Shown piece by piece: positions 31,440 to 41,984 of a stretch of 64,000 bases of DNA. The position numbers and the translations under genes are program-made. The notes beneath the pieces were generated by a model. It worked only from the letters and a program-made list of their open reading frames with translations. It did not search any database and was not told the DNA's origin. How positions within the stretch are numbered: position 1 is the stretch's first letter; every line of letters starts with the position of its first letter. The DNA lies in contig OX637333.1 of NCBI GenBank assembly GCA_951799405.1, positions 29,532,785 through 29,596,784 on the forward strand, in the 5' to 3' direction. The DNA is from Agapetus fuscipes. Taxonomy: Eukaryota > Arthropoda > Insecta > Trichoptera > Glossosomatidae.

Positions 31440-31530
31440 ACAAAATTATACTTAAACACTGTTTATTTTCACATATATTGATTTATTTTAATTATAAATT
31501 ACAAAAGTTTTCGACCTTATAGGTCATCAT
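31440..31530 (-). repeat. Retroelement remnant with hammerhead-like core
   Basis: The minus strand reads CTGATGA, then TGACCTATAAGGTC (4-bp stem), then GAAA. This is the order of hammerhead ribozyme core elements, with one extra U at stem II. A related block is at 36190-36275 and a weaker one at 62150-62240. Such motifs are known from Penelope-like elements and retrozymes; catalytic competence is not shown. Confidence 0.45.
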
Positions 31531-31719
31531 CAGATAGGAATACAATTACTCATTTGAGTGTGTGAAAAAATGTTGGGCGCGACTGCATTTGTCACCTGTC
31601 TCCAAGCTAGTCTACATTAGTCGTGCGCTCGTGCCAGTATTGACACAACTAGACCAAATGATTTATACATGTAAACAAACCATACAATTACTCCTGATAG
31701 CATTTCATTAGGTATCAGT

Positions 31720-31955
31720 AACAAAGTACCTGTAACTGTAGCTCCGTCGCAATTCTACTAGGTGTGGCTAGATCCTCTGCAGATTTGCAAACCTCTTTTT
31801 ATTCATTCATATCCATCACCTTTTTCATACATTCTTTTCTTTTACATTCGCTTTGTATATCCTATTATTTCACAAATCTAATTCAGCCATACTTTTCAGG
31901 GTCTTTCCTTTCCTATTTTCCATTTCACATTTCCTCTGTATATCGCCATTCGGGG
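31720..31955 (-). mobile_element. LINE-K 3' fragment
   Basis: The minus strand gives degraded MKKVMDMNE and WSDQ-type codons. A second, shorter minus-strand piece follows at about 31955-32050. Confidence 0.7.
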
Positions 31956-32050
31956 TGGCCAGAGCCTCTAAAGATTTTCCTCCATTGTTTCATATCCTCG
32001 CATACCTCTTTCTATTCATTCATATCTATCCCCTTTTTCATAGATTTACT

Positions 32051-32477
32051 TCTTTTACATTTATTTTTATTTATTATTTATTAATATAACACTTTTTAGT
32101 AGGTACCTACATTAAAAAAAAAAACTTATTTCTATAACATAATAAGTAAATTGTTCTATGAGCTTTATATATCCCATTCATTCACAAATTCACCATAAGT
32201 TTCTTGGTCTTTTCTTTCCTCTTTTGTGGCTTTTTTAATGTTCCGACCTCTTAAAAAAGTACACGGGCTATGATAAAAAATACAATAAGTTTGGTTTTTA
32301 ATTAAAATGCAATACTTACAACATTCCAAAAGTGTTATTAGAATTTAACCTCTAAAAGATTTGACAGATAAACAAGGCTCTGTATGGATGAGAGATTAAC
32401 ACCTCTGGCGTCAGAAGCGCTATCTCGGTAAATTCTTTACACTTTGGATATCAATCCAAGTTGGAGCTTGCTAGCAA
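32051..32477. other. Unassigned AT-rich sequence
   Basis: Nothing recognised. Confidence 0.4.
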
Positions 32478-32816
32478 AAAACGCAACGCAAACGCAACTA
32501 AGCTACACATATAGTGTAACTTCTTGCCGCGTTATCTCCGAAGGGGTCGCATGTGGCGAGTTGAACCTATTTATTTTTACAGATAAGGGGGCCGGCCTTA
32601 CGCCAACCACTTAAGTTGAAGTGGAGGTTTCCCAGCTCCCGAGAGTGCTAGTACTCATTTCTTGTGAAGGCTGAGTAAGCTTTGCCAGTATTTTATTTTG
32701 GGGTTTGAAATAAACACCGAAACGGGAAATCATTTCTGACACCCTCGGTGGGATTCGAACCCGAGCTTTCGGCATAGAATGCAAGCACTCTACCACCTGA
32801 GCTTTCGACCGGACTA
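32478..32816 (-). mobile_element. SINE family B, full length
   Basis: All blocks from TCCGGTCGAAAGCTCAGGTGG to AGTTGCGTTTGCGTTGCG are present. Confidence 0.9.
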
Positions 32817-32920
32817 GGCTTGCGAAAAAACTCCATGGATAAAAAATCACATAACAACTTATTTTTGGATATGAATAGCTGTCTCGTCGCCTTTGAAGGT
32901 CGTAAGGAATTAGCAGAATA

Positions 32921-33156
32921 CCCTTAGTACGAGTTGCAAAACTTGAGAAAAGTAAAGTTTACGGAAAATATTAAAGCGTGATTTCTTCCAAAATCTGCCG
33001 TTTTTGTTTCTTACACTTTGTGGTCTTAGCTAAAGAGTTACAGTGATGAAGAAAATCAAGTTCAAACAAACAAAAACGGCAGATTTTGGGGGAAATCACT
33101 CTTTAATAATTGCCGTTAACTTTACATTACTCAAGTTTTGCAACTCGTACTAAGGG
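32921..33156. mobile_element. Family G MITE, TA-flanked
   Basis: 236 bp, CCCTTAGTACGAGTTGC at both ends inverted, TA at 32919-32920 and 33157-33158. Confidence 0.88.
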
Positions 33157-33158
33157 TA

Positions 33159-33554
33159 CAGTGCTTCAGATTTGGAAGCAATCCAACAGAATGATGAGGT
33201 TTATTTTCGCGTCCTTTTTAAAATATTGTGACCTCATTGGGAAAGGTGTAACTCACACAAAGGATCCCTATTTTATTTGTTAAACAATTCATTAACACTT
33301 ACGTTATCTCTATTTTATACTTAATAATGTTTTTATTGATGGCAGATAAGGGGGCACACAAAAAAAAGAGAGATTGATTGGCCAATAAATAAAATTCATT
33401 ATTAATTTGATACAAATTTCCCCGTCATTGGATATTAGCGTTATCTACGTTACACACTCAATACTCGTGTTTATTAAAGCCTTATCTTTATACTCGGTAT
33501 CATAAAATAACAGAGTTATGAACAATAATTACTATGTAATTGTAACTTTGTAAA
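33159..33554. other. Unassigned sequence
   Basis: AT-rich with TTATTAATTTGATAC-type stretches. No gene is seen. Confidence 0.4.
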
Positions 33555-33632
33555 AAGCAACTAAGCTACACATATAGTGTAACTCCTTGCCTGCGTTATT
33601 CCCAAAGGGGTAGCATGTAGCGATTCGGGACC
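33555..33632 (-). repeat. SINE B 3'-end fragment
   Basis: AACTAAGCTACACATATAGTG and the GGGGTAGCATG block. Confidence 0.75.
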
Positions 33633-34170
33633 TGGGGTGGTGTTTTTCCATCAGCTGCTGTGTTCAGCCATCCTCTGCCTGCAGTTCCATTGATGTCGTC
33701 CAGCCACCTCAGTTGGGGTTTCCCCACTCCCTGCTTGTGTATTCTGGGGTGGAAGTCTCGATGGCCGTCGGTAGATCTTACCGTTTATATTTGAAGATAG
33801 GGCGGTATTAAACATGGCGGTGGGTGAACAGCTGATTGCTGTTCTTTAAAAAATGTATCAGGTATTGATAAACCGCCATGTTTTATTATATCCTATCTTA
33901 AAATATAAACGGTAAGATCTAACAACGGCCGTCGAGACTTCCACTATTGGATGATCCTTTTCGGCTACCTGCCATGGTCCTGCCTTTTGACGTGACCAGC
34001 CCAGCGCCACTTTAAGCAGGCCACTTGCTGTATGACATCAGTGACACCAGTGCGTCCACGGATCTCGTGGTTGGCAACCAGCTGTCTCTGAGACTGATTC
34101 CCAGCATCCTCCTTTCAATAGCCTTTTGGGTAATCCTCAGTCTTCCTTCCTCCACTTGGAAGTAATACTA
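33633..34170 (-). pseudogene. LINE RT C-terminal fragment split by an H MITE
   Basis: The minus strand encodes RLRITQKAIERRMLGISLRD, a TGVTDVIQQVACLKWRWAGH stretch and, beyond the MITE, KPQLRWLDDINGTAGRGW. These are the standard tail motifs of LINE endonuclease-RTs (ML-ISLRD, KW-WAGH, RW-DDI). It is frameshifted, and a different family from LINE-L. Confidence 0.8.
33748..33944. mobile_element. MITE related to family H
   Basis: The left end GGGGTGGAAGTCTCG is inverted at GAGACTTCCAC. The arms include TAGATCTTACCGT and a CATGGCGG block. Same type as 38021-38224. Confidence 0.75.
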
Positions 34171-34599
34171 GAATAATTCAACATTCAATAAAAAAAGAAA
34201 AATGATACGCTTTTGCAAGAGGAACGTAAGAAATGTGCTATAGAGACGTGGATGATTTTGAATGTCCACCATAGCTGCAGTAGCCTAAATCAGAAATGGT
34301 TCCATGACTAACTAAACTTTACAGTTTTCTTTTAATGCGCTGCCACTTTGACATGACTTCATTTTTGTGTTTTGACGCGATTGTTGTATCAACTTGTCAT
34401 TGCACTGCTGTCAACCCTCACTGTCGATGATATCTGTCATCCATTGTCATACTTTCAAGGTCGTACGAACGCAAACCATAAGCCATTCGTGAATGCTTAC
34501 CTTTTTGCTATCTATCTCCCTCACGCATGCATACTTTCAATACATCCATCTCTTTCCACGCTATAATCGCAAAAGTAACAGTCAATAAAATCTCAACTC
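34171..34599. other. Unassigned sequence 3' of hbn
   Basis: No repeat partner or convincing coding frame. Confidence 0.4.
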
Positions 34600-35479
34600 T
34601 TTTAATTAAAAAACAGGTTTTCATATTTTGTGAATATTATTTTATTAAATTTAATTACTCGATTATATTTACAATTAAAATCATTTTACAAATGAATTAA
34701 AATGGAATGCTTATTTTAAATCCTTAATATTTAAAATGTATTTTTTTAAATAATACAATATTTATTTACACAAGCATTTGTAATTATTACATCTACTTAA
34801 TTAAAATATTATTTTATTCAATTAAAATATTATTTTATTCAATTAAAATACTCGAATTGCACTGCTTATCTATTTCCTACACTTTTATTTATTAACTATT
34901 CTACAATTGTCTATTTTATTGAGATCTTTGGGTATTCTATAACAATATAAATTAAAAACTATTCTGATATTAACAATAGGACAAATAATTAAGTATCATT
35001 GTAAGTGTTTCGTGTAATTAAATACTTAAAAAGCTAAATAGTTTAAATTGAAAAAATATTTTCCGGAAAAACATAGAAAAAATAATTATTGAACATTGTA
35101 GGGGCTCATTTTTGTAAAAGTCCACACAATTATTTGAACTGAAAGATATCTCCTTGCGGGGATCATTCATTAATCATTTTACATTTTTATTTTCAAGTTT
35201 TTCTTTGTCACATCCATCAAAAATTGGCAATCATCCTTGTATATTGTATCCCATAATTCTTCTCATAATTTATTTTAGATTTGTTTCCTTATTTTCCTTT
35301 TTTGTACAATTTTACTGAGATTTTATTTTTATTTAGCTTTTTATTTTTTTTCTTTCTTTTCAACCAAATATACACATTTTGATTCTTCTTTCAAAAATTA
35401 AATAGATACCACAAGTTGAAATATTTTTACAATCATTATTATACTTTTTGTTTCTTGCCTTTCTTTTATGTCATCAGGT
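34600..35479 (-). other. hbn: Probable hbn 3'UTR / 3' flank
   Basis: This AT-rich stretch contains no copy of the repeat families that fill the rest of the window, consistent with transcribed, constrained sequence next to the stop codon. Several AATAAA-type signals lie on the minus strand (TTTATT on plus, for example near 35330 and 34884). The true polyadenylation site cannot be chosen from sequence alone. Confidence 0.4.
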
Positions 35480-36012
35480 TTACGTTTGTACTTTGGACTT
35501 TCCAATAATCAAATGCTGTCCTCCGCTCATCATCAGATGTTCTTGGGCTCTTATCCTCAAAGCATCAATGCTATTCTTCCTGGACTCCTCTCCGGAATCC
35601 ACCTGGGGCGATCTGCTTCCATCATCAGATCTAGCAGGCGATCTGGGACTCTTGGAACTCTCTCTGACATCTTCAGGGGAAGTGGATCTAGAAGCAATCG
35701 AGCTGTTGTTCTGTAGACTTGGAGTGGGCATCGGAAAACCAGGCGGGAACGTTGGAATCGCAGGGAAACCAGGTGGAACTCCTCCAGCGAGCATGTACTG
35801 GCTGAGGAGAGCGTGGAATGATGGAACTGAGAAATGTGGGGGAGGTGGTGGTACTGGCTTCGAGTCTTGGTGATGCCAGGGGAGGCCTAGGTTTGATGGT
35901 GGACCGTGGAGGCCGAAGACGTGAGGGAATCCTAGACCTCCTGGCCAGAATGGATCTCCTGGCACGCCTGGAGGCATGGACAACTGTGCGTGGAGAGCAA
36001 AATCTGGGACAC
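35480..36012 (-). CDS. hbn: homeobrain terminal coding exon
   Basis: The last exon of a paired-class homeodomain transcription factor. The acceptor is CCCAG at 36017-36013. The first two bases complete a glycine codon begun in the exon at 49587-49674. Then 176 codons follow, with a stop at 35482-35480. Seen in order: VPDFALHAQLSMPPGVP, an FWPGGLGFPH stretch, a proline run, VPSFHALLSQYMLAGG, an SR/SP-rich acidic region, and near the end RKNSIDALRIRAQEH, an OAR-like motif. The FWP block and the FHALLSQYM block agree with what I know of insect homeobrain, a regulator of anterior brain and head development acting in the nucleus. Arx/aristaless relatives are the main alternative. Confidence is high for the homeobox class and good for hbn. 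Confidence 0.85.
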
Positions 36013-36189
36013 CTGGGAAAAAGAAGAAAAATGAAATGAATAACAGTGGCAGATAAGGCTATGTTGTTGAGTTTTTTGGTGGATAATATCTATAATCTAT
36101 AGTCTACATAAGTTGCATAGATACATAAACATTTAAAAATCATATTTGATCCGTAAAGTTTATAGAAACAAAGAAAAATGAATCTTTTT

Positions 36190-36275
36190 CAATAAAAACA
36201 CTGTTTCAGTTTTATTTAATTTATTTCTGTACAAAGGTTTTCGATCACTCACTCACCATCATTAGGTACAACAAA
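36190..36275 (-). repeat. Remnant with CTAATGATG-stem-CGAAAAC motif
   Basis: Aligns with 31440-31530 (ACACTGTTT, TTTATTT, ACAAAGGTTTTCGA). The core here is CTAATGATGG then GATCGAAAACC, a degraded version. Confidence 0.5.
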
Positions 36276-36337
36276 ATCAAAATTTAAATTGATTTTGTTT
36301 ATTATTGACTTACGATCGATTAGCTATCGACCGGGAT

Positions 36338-36532
36338 TTTTACGAGCTTGTTCGTCGCTACAAAGCGGCAATTCTCAAGCAAGGCTCAATAGCTGTGAGG
36401 CTGGATAGATCTTTGGTAAAGGTGTATGAATTTTCAACCCAGCGAAGAGAACTTTGTGCTCCACCGGGATTCGAACGCACGACCTTGCCTTTACGATTAC
36501 GAAGCGCTAACCACTAGACTAAGGACTTGTTT
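36338..36532 (-). mobile_element. SINE family A with a small deletion
   Basis: Minus-strand head GTCCTTAGTCTAGTGGTTAGC, B box GTTCGAATCCCGGTGG, body lacking the ATAAATGGTATA block. Confidence 0.8.
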
Positions 36533-36819
36533 TAATGATGATATATATCAATCAGTGGTAAATTACAGACACCGGTTCGCTCTACATGTAATCAGGAATG
36601 CGATACGGAAATCTTTAAACAATAAACGCTAATGAGTTTCCACGTGGAATGGACAGTACCACGACAAAACTTCCATTAACAGAATGTCCACCCACACAAT
36701 GTCCATTGACAAAATGTTCACCGTTTTTTTTTTATATAATCTAATTCTAAATCTAAGTTCCAAAGATATATCTAATTTTCATAATTTCAAGGATTACTCA
36801 GCTTTTACAAGAAATAAGA

Positions 36820-36955
36820 ACCAGCCCACTCCAGAGCTGGGAAAGCCCACTTCTACTGCAGTGGTTGGCGTGAGGGAGGCCTCCTTACCCGTAAAGATAA
36901 AAAGGTCACAAATCGCCACATGCAATCTCTTGGGAATAAACTAAACAACCATCGT
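36820..36955 (+). mobile_element. SINE family B, 3' half
   Basis: GAGCTGGGAAAGCCCACTTC through CACATGCAATCTC. Confidence 0.75.
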
Positions 36956-36964
36956 AGCATGTGG

Positions 36965-37150
36965 TTACTTTTCAACAATTCAAGTAACACCTCTGCGGCA
37001 CCCTTACTGTGTGACATAGACCCCCAAGTCTTTTAAGAATTGGGAAGCCTCAGGTCTCTGTGCTCTATCGTTCAGTGTGTTTCCAGTCATTGCTCTCAGA
37101 ACCCCTTAATTTCTTCCAAATAAACATTTCTGTATAAATAAATGCTTTCA
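36965..37150 (-). repeat. Family E block attached to a C copy
   Basis: On the minus strand, the C tail (37150) is followed directly by GAAAGCATTTATTTATACAG and on to the GGTGCCGCAGAGGTGTTAC block. The same C-E join exists at 43745. Confidence 0.75.
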
Positions 37151-37405
37151 ATCTAAATCTAAATCTAAGCTGCAAAGATATATATATAATTTAAGATTCA
37201 TATTAAACGCATTCCCACAAGCAGACATGTACAAGTTCGCGCTAACACATGCCGCATGTAGACCTACAATATAAAAAACACAATCTCAAATGAACATAAG
37301 CCTGCAACTCTTGCCGACCTTCCCTGAAACAGGGGTGACATTGGCAAAGTGAACCATTTTTTACAGTATGGGTGTTCAGACGCATACCAACCTATAAGTC
37401 AAGGA
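37151..37405 (-). repeat. Family C repeat, full length
   Basis: Minus strand, complete from TTCCTTGACTTATAGG to AGATTTAGATTTAG. Confidence 0.9.
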
Positions 37406-37489
37406 ACAATATAATAAATATTTTTTTAATACGATTTATATTTGTACCTGTACCCTCCCACCCCTTTGCAGTGGATCGTCTTAATCTTT

Positions 37490-37570
37490 GTACTGTTTCT
37501 TTGTTCTGTTAAAGGTGACCAGTATCTCTGCAGATCTGTCTCCACTGTGTTGTGTCTTTGCACACTTGTT
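37490..37570 (-). repeat. LINE-K-like 3' scrap
   Basis: GGTGACCAGTATCTCTGCAG resembles the GGTGGCCAGAGCCTCTGCAG end of LINE-K. Confidence 0.4.
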
Positions 37571-37792
37571 TTAGTCTAAAAAAATCCCTGCCATAAGGTG
37601 AAAATAGTTCAAGCATATTCTTGCTCTCATTTCCTTCATTGCTTCAGTTATTTTTCTTAGTTGGCATGTAAATAATTACTCATGTAAAATGCATCGCAAT
37701 CTGTTCAGTAGTTTAGGAGTCCATACAGAACAAGCATACATACATACGTTTGATTTTAAATACATAGATGGAAGATATGATTTTGTACATTT
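37571..37792. other. Unassigned sequence
   Basis: Nothing recognised. A short (CA)n run follows the right arm at 37850-37867. Confidence 0.4.
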
Positions 37793-38020
37793 TTCGGTGG
37801 ACATTATGTCGGTGGATATTTTGTCAATGGACATTCTGTCGTGACCACCAACACACACACACACACACGTGTAAATGCCGCTCTAATGGCGCGTGTGTGT
37901 CTCATATCGGAGCCATGATCGGGACGATTACTGAGCGGGGACATATTTGTGTACATACATACATAATACTGAGGAAATTATTGTTGTTGGCATAATTGTC
38001 ATATGTCGGAATAAATACCA

Positions 38021-38224
38021 GGGGTGGAAGTCTCGACGACTGACGATAGATCTTACCGTATCTATTTGAAGATAGGATGGAATAAAACATGGTGGTGCCT
38101 GAACAGCTGATTGTTGTTCCATGTAAAATGAATCAGCTGTTGATACGCCGCCATGTTTTTTTGTTGCGTCCTATCTTCAAAAAGATACGGTTAGATCTAC
38201 GACAGCAGTTGTGACTTCCACCCC
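38021..38224. mobile_element. MITE related to family H
   Basis: Termini GGGGTGGAAGTC / GACTTCCACCCC are perfect inverted repeats. Inner arms TAGATCTTACCGTATC and CATGGTGG are shared with 33748-33944. Confidence 0.85.
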
Positions 38225-38284
38225 AGATAGGAAGCAGCTTAGTTCAGAGTAGAAATGAAAGTACCAGAAGCTTATTTGTTATAT

Positions 38285-38537
38285 CTTTAATCTAAGTTGA
38301 AAAGATTATTAAATTAACATTCAAAGCTCATATCAAAGGCATGCCCACAAACAGACACGTGTAAGTTCGCACTGGCAAATGCTGAATGTGTACTTCAAAT
38401 CTCAAAAACCAAACCTCAAATGAATATACACCCTGCAACTTTTGCCGATCTTGCCTGAGACAAGGAGGACTTTGGCAAGGGAAGCCATTTTTTACAGTAT
38501 GGGTGGTCAGCCTCATACCAACCTATAAGTAGAGGAA
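38285..38537 (-). repeat. Family C repeat
   Basis: Minus strand, near full length, slightly diverged head. Confidence 0.87.
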
Positions 38538-38560
38538 TTGATTTTGCAACAATCTGATAA

Positions 38561-38857
38561 CGGGCCGTCCATAAATTACGTCATCGATTTTGGCCGATTT
38601 TCGACCACCCCCCCCCCCTTACAATCATCCTATAGTCATTATCTAATGACCCCCCCCCCCCCCTCTTGCTGTAATAATGGATGAGCTTAATAATTAATAG
38701 TGTTATATTACTTACATAATATTTTGTATATTTTGTAGAAATTGGTATTTACAAGAACGACGTCACTTTTTGTACTCGTACATCATTTGCCACCATCCGC
38801 AGACCAGACTCCCCCCCCCCCCCCTTAATGCGAATGACGTAATATATGGACAGCCCC
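38561..38857. mobile_element. MITE with CCATAAATTACGTCA termini and TAA flanks
   Basis: Left end CGGGCCGTCCATAAATTACG; right end inverted (GACGTAATATATGGACAGCCCC). TAA lies at 38558-38560 and 38858-38860. Three poly-C runs of 12-15 bases lie inside at 38610, 38650 and 38812. Confidence 0.75.
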
Positions 38858-38860
38858 TAA

Positions 38861-39117
38861 GCTAAATTAAGGAAACTGAATGTATGCTTAATAGTAAGTA
38901 CGAAAGATGAAATTGTAGATGAATTTAAATATAAAGAATGTATGTTTGAGAGGAATGAATAAATGACGAGAAAAGTTGAGAATAGGTAAGGGAAAGCAAG
39001 TGGTAGGTGAAATAGGAAAATTGCAAGAAACCAGCGGCTGACTATGGATTTAAGAATGACAGTACACAATGGCATACTGTGTCCAACACTGACGTACGGA
39101 AGTGAAGCATGGACTAA
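38861..39117 (+). mobile_element. LINE remnant
   Basis: Near the right end the plus strand encodes LRMTVHNGILCPTLTYGSEAW, the common LTYG-E-W motif of LINE reverse transcriptases. The rest is AT-rich and degraded. Confidence 0.6.
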
Positions 39118-39168
39118 AATCCTGTAGTTAAGACTCCGGTCAAAAAAAAAATCCCGTTGTTTGTAAAA

Positions 39169-39785
39169 ATAGGTTTCTTGTACTTTATGGTCTTAGTAAA
39201 AGAGTGACATTAATGAAAAAAATCACGCGTGTTTAATAATTTTTTGTCTTAATTTTAAAGTTAGTTTTTTTTATATAACTTAAAAAATGACGCCACAAAA
39301 AAATATTAAAAAAAACTGTTTTTTTTTACTTCTTTTTGCTCGGATTTTGTTGTTTTGTATTTTGGAAATATTTTTTTTCTTTATTATTATAGAATGATAC
39401 AAATTCTAGTTTGTAATGTGATTTTTAATAGAATAATGTGAATAGTTTTTGAGATAATATGAAAAAACTGTTTTCAAGAATTAAATAAGTTAATTAGTTT
39501 CAGTTTTTTCATATTAGCGCAAAAACTATTCACATATTTTATTAAAAATCACACTACAAACTAGAATTTGTATCATTCTATAATTATAAAGAAAAAAAAT
39601 ATTTCCAAAATACAAAACAACAAAATCCGAGCAAAAAAAACGAGTTTTTTTTAATTTTTTTTTGTGGCGTCATTTTTTAAGTTATATAAAAAAAACTTAC
39701 TTTAAAATTAAGACAAAAAATTATTTAACACGCGTGATTTTTTTCATTAATGTCACTCTTTAACTAAGACCATAAAGTACAAGAA
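39169..39785. repeat. About 600-bp internal palindrome
   Basis: Arms of about 290 bp begin TTCTTGTACTTTATGGTCTT and return inverted. Within the TTAA element, it would extrude as a very long hairpin. A smaller inverted pair (TGCCACTGC...GCAGTGGCA) follows at 39795-39915. Confidence 0.85.
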
Positions 39786-40049
39786 TAGTTATTTATGCCA
39801 CTGCCTAGTAATGATAGTCTTTGTAACACGAGTGCTAGTTTGTGCCATGAGGCGCAGCCGAATGGCACAATAGACAGCAAGAGTGTTACAAAGACTAATT
39901 ACGTGCAGTGGCATACAATACTTTTTCTACGACCATGAAATAAATAAAAAAATAGTAAATAATAGTCATTATAATGTACTCGTCCATTTGAAGTAATTAA
40001 TACCCCACCTTTGTCAAACCGTGTAATTTATCATTCCCCTCGATTATCC

Positions 40050-40280
40050 AATCTAATCTGCAAAGATATATTAAATTTAGGATTCATTTTAAATTTATGC
40101 CCACAAGCAGACACATATAAGGTTGCGCTTATACATGCCGCATATAAGGGTTAATATTCAAACTCACAACTCAAATAAACATAAGCCCTGCAACCACTGA
40201 AGCAGGGGTGTCATTGGCAAAGTGAACCAAGTTTTTACAGCATAGATGGTCAACTTCATACCGACCTATTAGCCAAGTAA
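40050..40280 (-). repeat. Family C repeat inside the TTAA element
   Basis: Diverged minus-strand copy with a deletion before CACTGAAGCAGGGGTG. Confidence 0.8.
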
Positions 40281-40827
40281 CTGTTTAAGTTTGTTTTTTT
40301 TTGCGGTGCAAATATTTTGCATATTTACTTTCAAGCCTTCTGTTTTCCTTCGAAAAAAAGAAAGCTACAATTTGGAGTATTTTGATAAATAAAATTGATG
40401 AATTACTACACTATTAACAAATTTTTTTTGACTCTACACATAAAATATATTAATTTTCATTTGAACAAAGATTGAACATAGTGGGGAGGAACTGTCAATA
40501 AATTGAAAATATTCATGTAATGGCTGACGTTTAAACGTGGTTGCTATGGAAACGGCCAATAATAGTTTGTTATCGGTCGCTTTGAAGGATAGCCTCATAC
40601 AAGATTGATACTCGAAATTCAAAAATGGTTCCATTTCTGACAATGCGCATGCGCACATTTTCATTTCAACACCGTTATCAGTTGCGTAATGTAACATTAC
40701 GCAACGGGTGTGGAAATGTATAGCATTGTGATTGCGTTAGCCGTTTTGTAATTAGTAAATTACCAAATGGGAGTAGAAAAACATATTTTTACAAACAACG
40801 GGATTTTTTTTTTGAACACGGTCTTAA

Positions 40828-40972
40828 GAAGTTGTTCATGAGCACTTCCTTATAATTAGTTCACTTACTTTGAGAAGTTACTCCAAATAAAATGTTTTAT
40901 CCACGATTTCTCAAATCAGTGAATCCGCACCTATTAAGTTTTGCCTTTAAGGTGGCTATGTATACTTTGCCA
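40828..40972 (-). mobile_element. Family F MITE, right part
   Basis: GAAGTTGTTCATGAGCACTTCC to TTGCCTTTAAGGTGG. Its left part survives as only about ten bases before 39128. A LINE-K scrap follows (about 40975-41020). Confidence 0.8.
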
Positions 40973-41020
40973 GTCTATCATGATTCATTCTTTACATATG
41001 CCCAAACCATCCCATCAAAT

Positions 41021-41417
41021 TATTTTGTACCTTAACTTTTTACTTAGATTATAGATACACTATTTTGCCCTAATTTCAGCAATTAAATACAACATGTTTA
41101 TTTTTATCGATATATTTGCATTATCGTGTTTATAAATAAGCCAGTTGCACGCCAACTGTCCTCGTGTGCTCGCGCATTAGCATTTGGTACTTTTGAAAAA
41201 GCTTTAACACAATCTGTGTACGGAATCAGCCGAGCGACAATCGTTCACATCTAGCCAGTGCGGCAGTGGGCAAGTAGCTAGCTACCGACACGATGGGAAT
41301 CCATTTTTATTAAATTTGCAAGGTGTCATTAAAAACGTGTTTTGCACTAATGGAAAACAAACGGTTCCCAAACTTTACGCTTAATTTTATTTCAATAAAA
41401 TGTTTTTTTTTTTATTT
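41021..41417. other. Unassigned sequence
   Basis: Moderately GC-rich near 41150-41290. No repeat partner or frame is seen. Confidence 0.4.
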
Positions 41418-41515
41418 CTAGCTAGTATACATACTATAAAGTATACATACTATAAAGTATACATACTATAAAGTATACATACTATACTCGTAAAGTATAC
41501 ATACTAGTATACATA
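41418..41515. repeat. 16-bp tandem repeat
   Basis: About five units of AGTATACATACTATAA. Confidence 0.9.
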
Positions 41516-41524
41516 TATATATTA

Positions 41525-41737
41525 AAAAAATGGTTCACTTTGCCAATGTCACCCCTGTTTCAGGGAAGGACGGCAAGAGTTGCGGCTTATGTTCATTTGG
41601 GATTGGGTTTTTATATTGTAGGTCCACATGCGGCATGTGTTAGCGCGAAATTATACATGTCTGCTTGTGGGAATGCATTTAATATAAATCTTAAATGATA
41701 TATATCTTTGCAGCTAAGATTAGATTAGATTAGATAC
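41525..41737 (+). repeat. Family C repeat, 5'-truncated
   Basis: Starts within AAAAAATGGTTCACTTTGCC and ends in three AGATT units, immediately followed by LINE-K. Confidence 0.88.
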
Positions 41738-41975
41738 AAAGAAAGTGTGAAAGGACAAAGAGGGAAGGGACGACCGAGAAAAGTATGGAGTGATCAGATT
41801 GAGGAGATTGTGAAAGAATGGGATATACAAAGTGAGCGTAAAAGAAGAAAATGCATGAAAAAGGTGATGGATATTAATGAATTGAAAGAGGTGTGTAAGG
41901 AAAGGAAAAAAATGAGGCAGCTCTGCAGAGGCTCTGGCCACCCCTAGGGGGATGGTGACGAAATAACAGTCACAG
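41738..41975 (+). pseudogene. LINE-K C-terminal fragment, frame intact
   Basis: 66 codons from 41747: KGRPRKVWSDQIEEIVKEW, RKRRKCMKKVMDINELKEVC, ending CRGSGHP and a stop. GRPRK-W-D-I is the usual extreme C-terminus of LINE RT proteins. It is the reference copy for the LINE-K scraps. Confidence 0.8.
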
Positions 41976-41984
41976 TTACAGCTG

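Larger units (their letters stand above)
36650..37855. mobile_element. Possible foldback element with 16-bp-unit arms
   Basis: The left arm (36655-36720) reads ACAGAATGTCCACCCACACAATGTCC. The right arm (37793-37850) is its inverse, GGTGGACATTATGTCGGTGG. Between them are nested B, E and C copies and a LINE scrap. The architecture echoes J1/J2. Confidence 0.5.
39132..40823. mobile_element. 1.7-kb TTAA-flanked inverted-repeat element
   Basis: TTAA lies at 39128-39131 and 40824-40827. Terminal inverted repeats are about 40 bp (GACTCCGGTC or GACCGTGTTC, then a run of A, then ATCCCGTTGTTTGTAAAAATA). The family F copy on both sides (AAAATCCTGTAG left, GAAGTTGTTCATGAGC right) shows the empty site contained one TTAA, as at 49392. 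No transposase frame is left. TTAA specificity is the hallmark of piggyBac-type transposases; class inferred. Confidence 0.85.
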
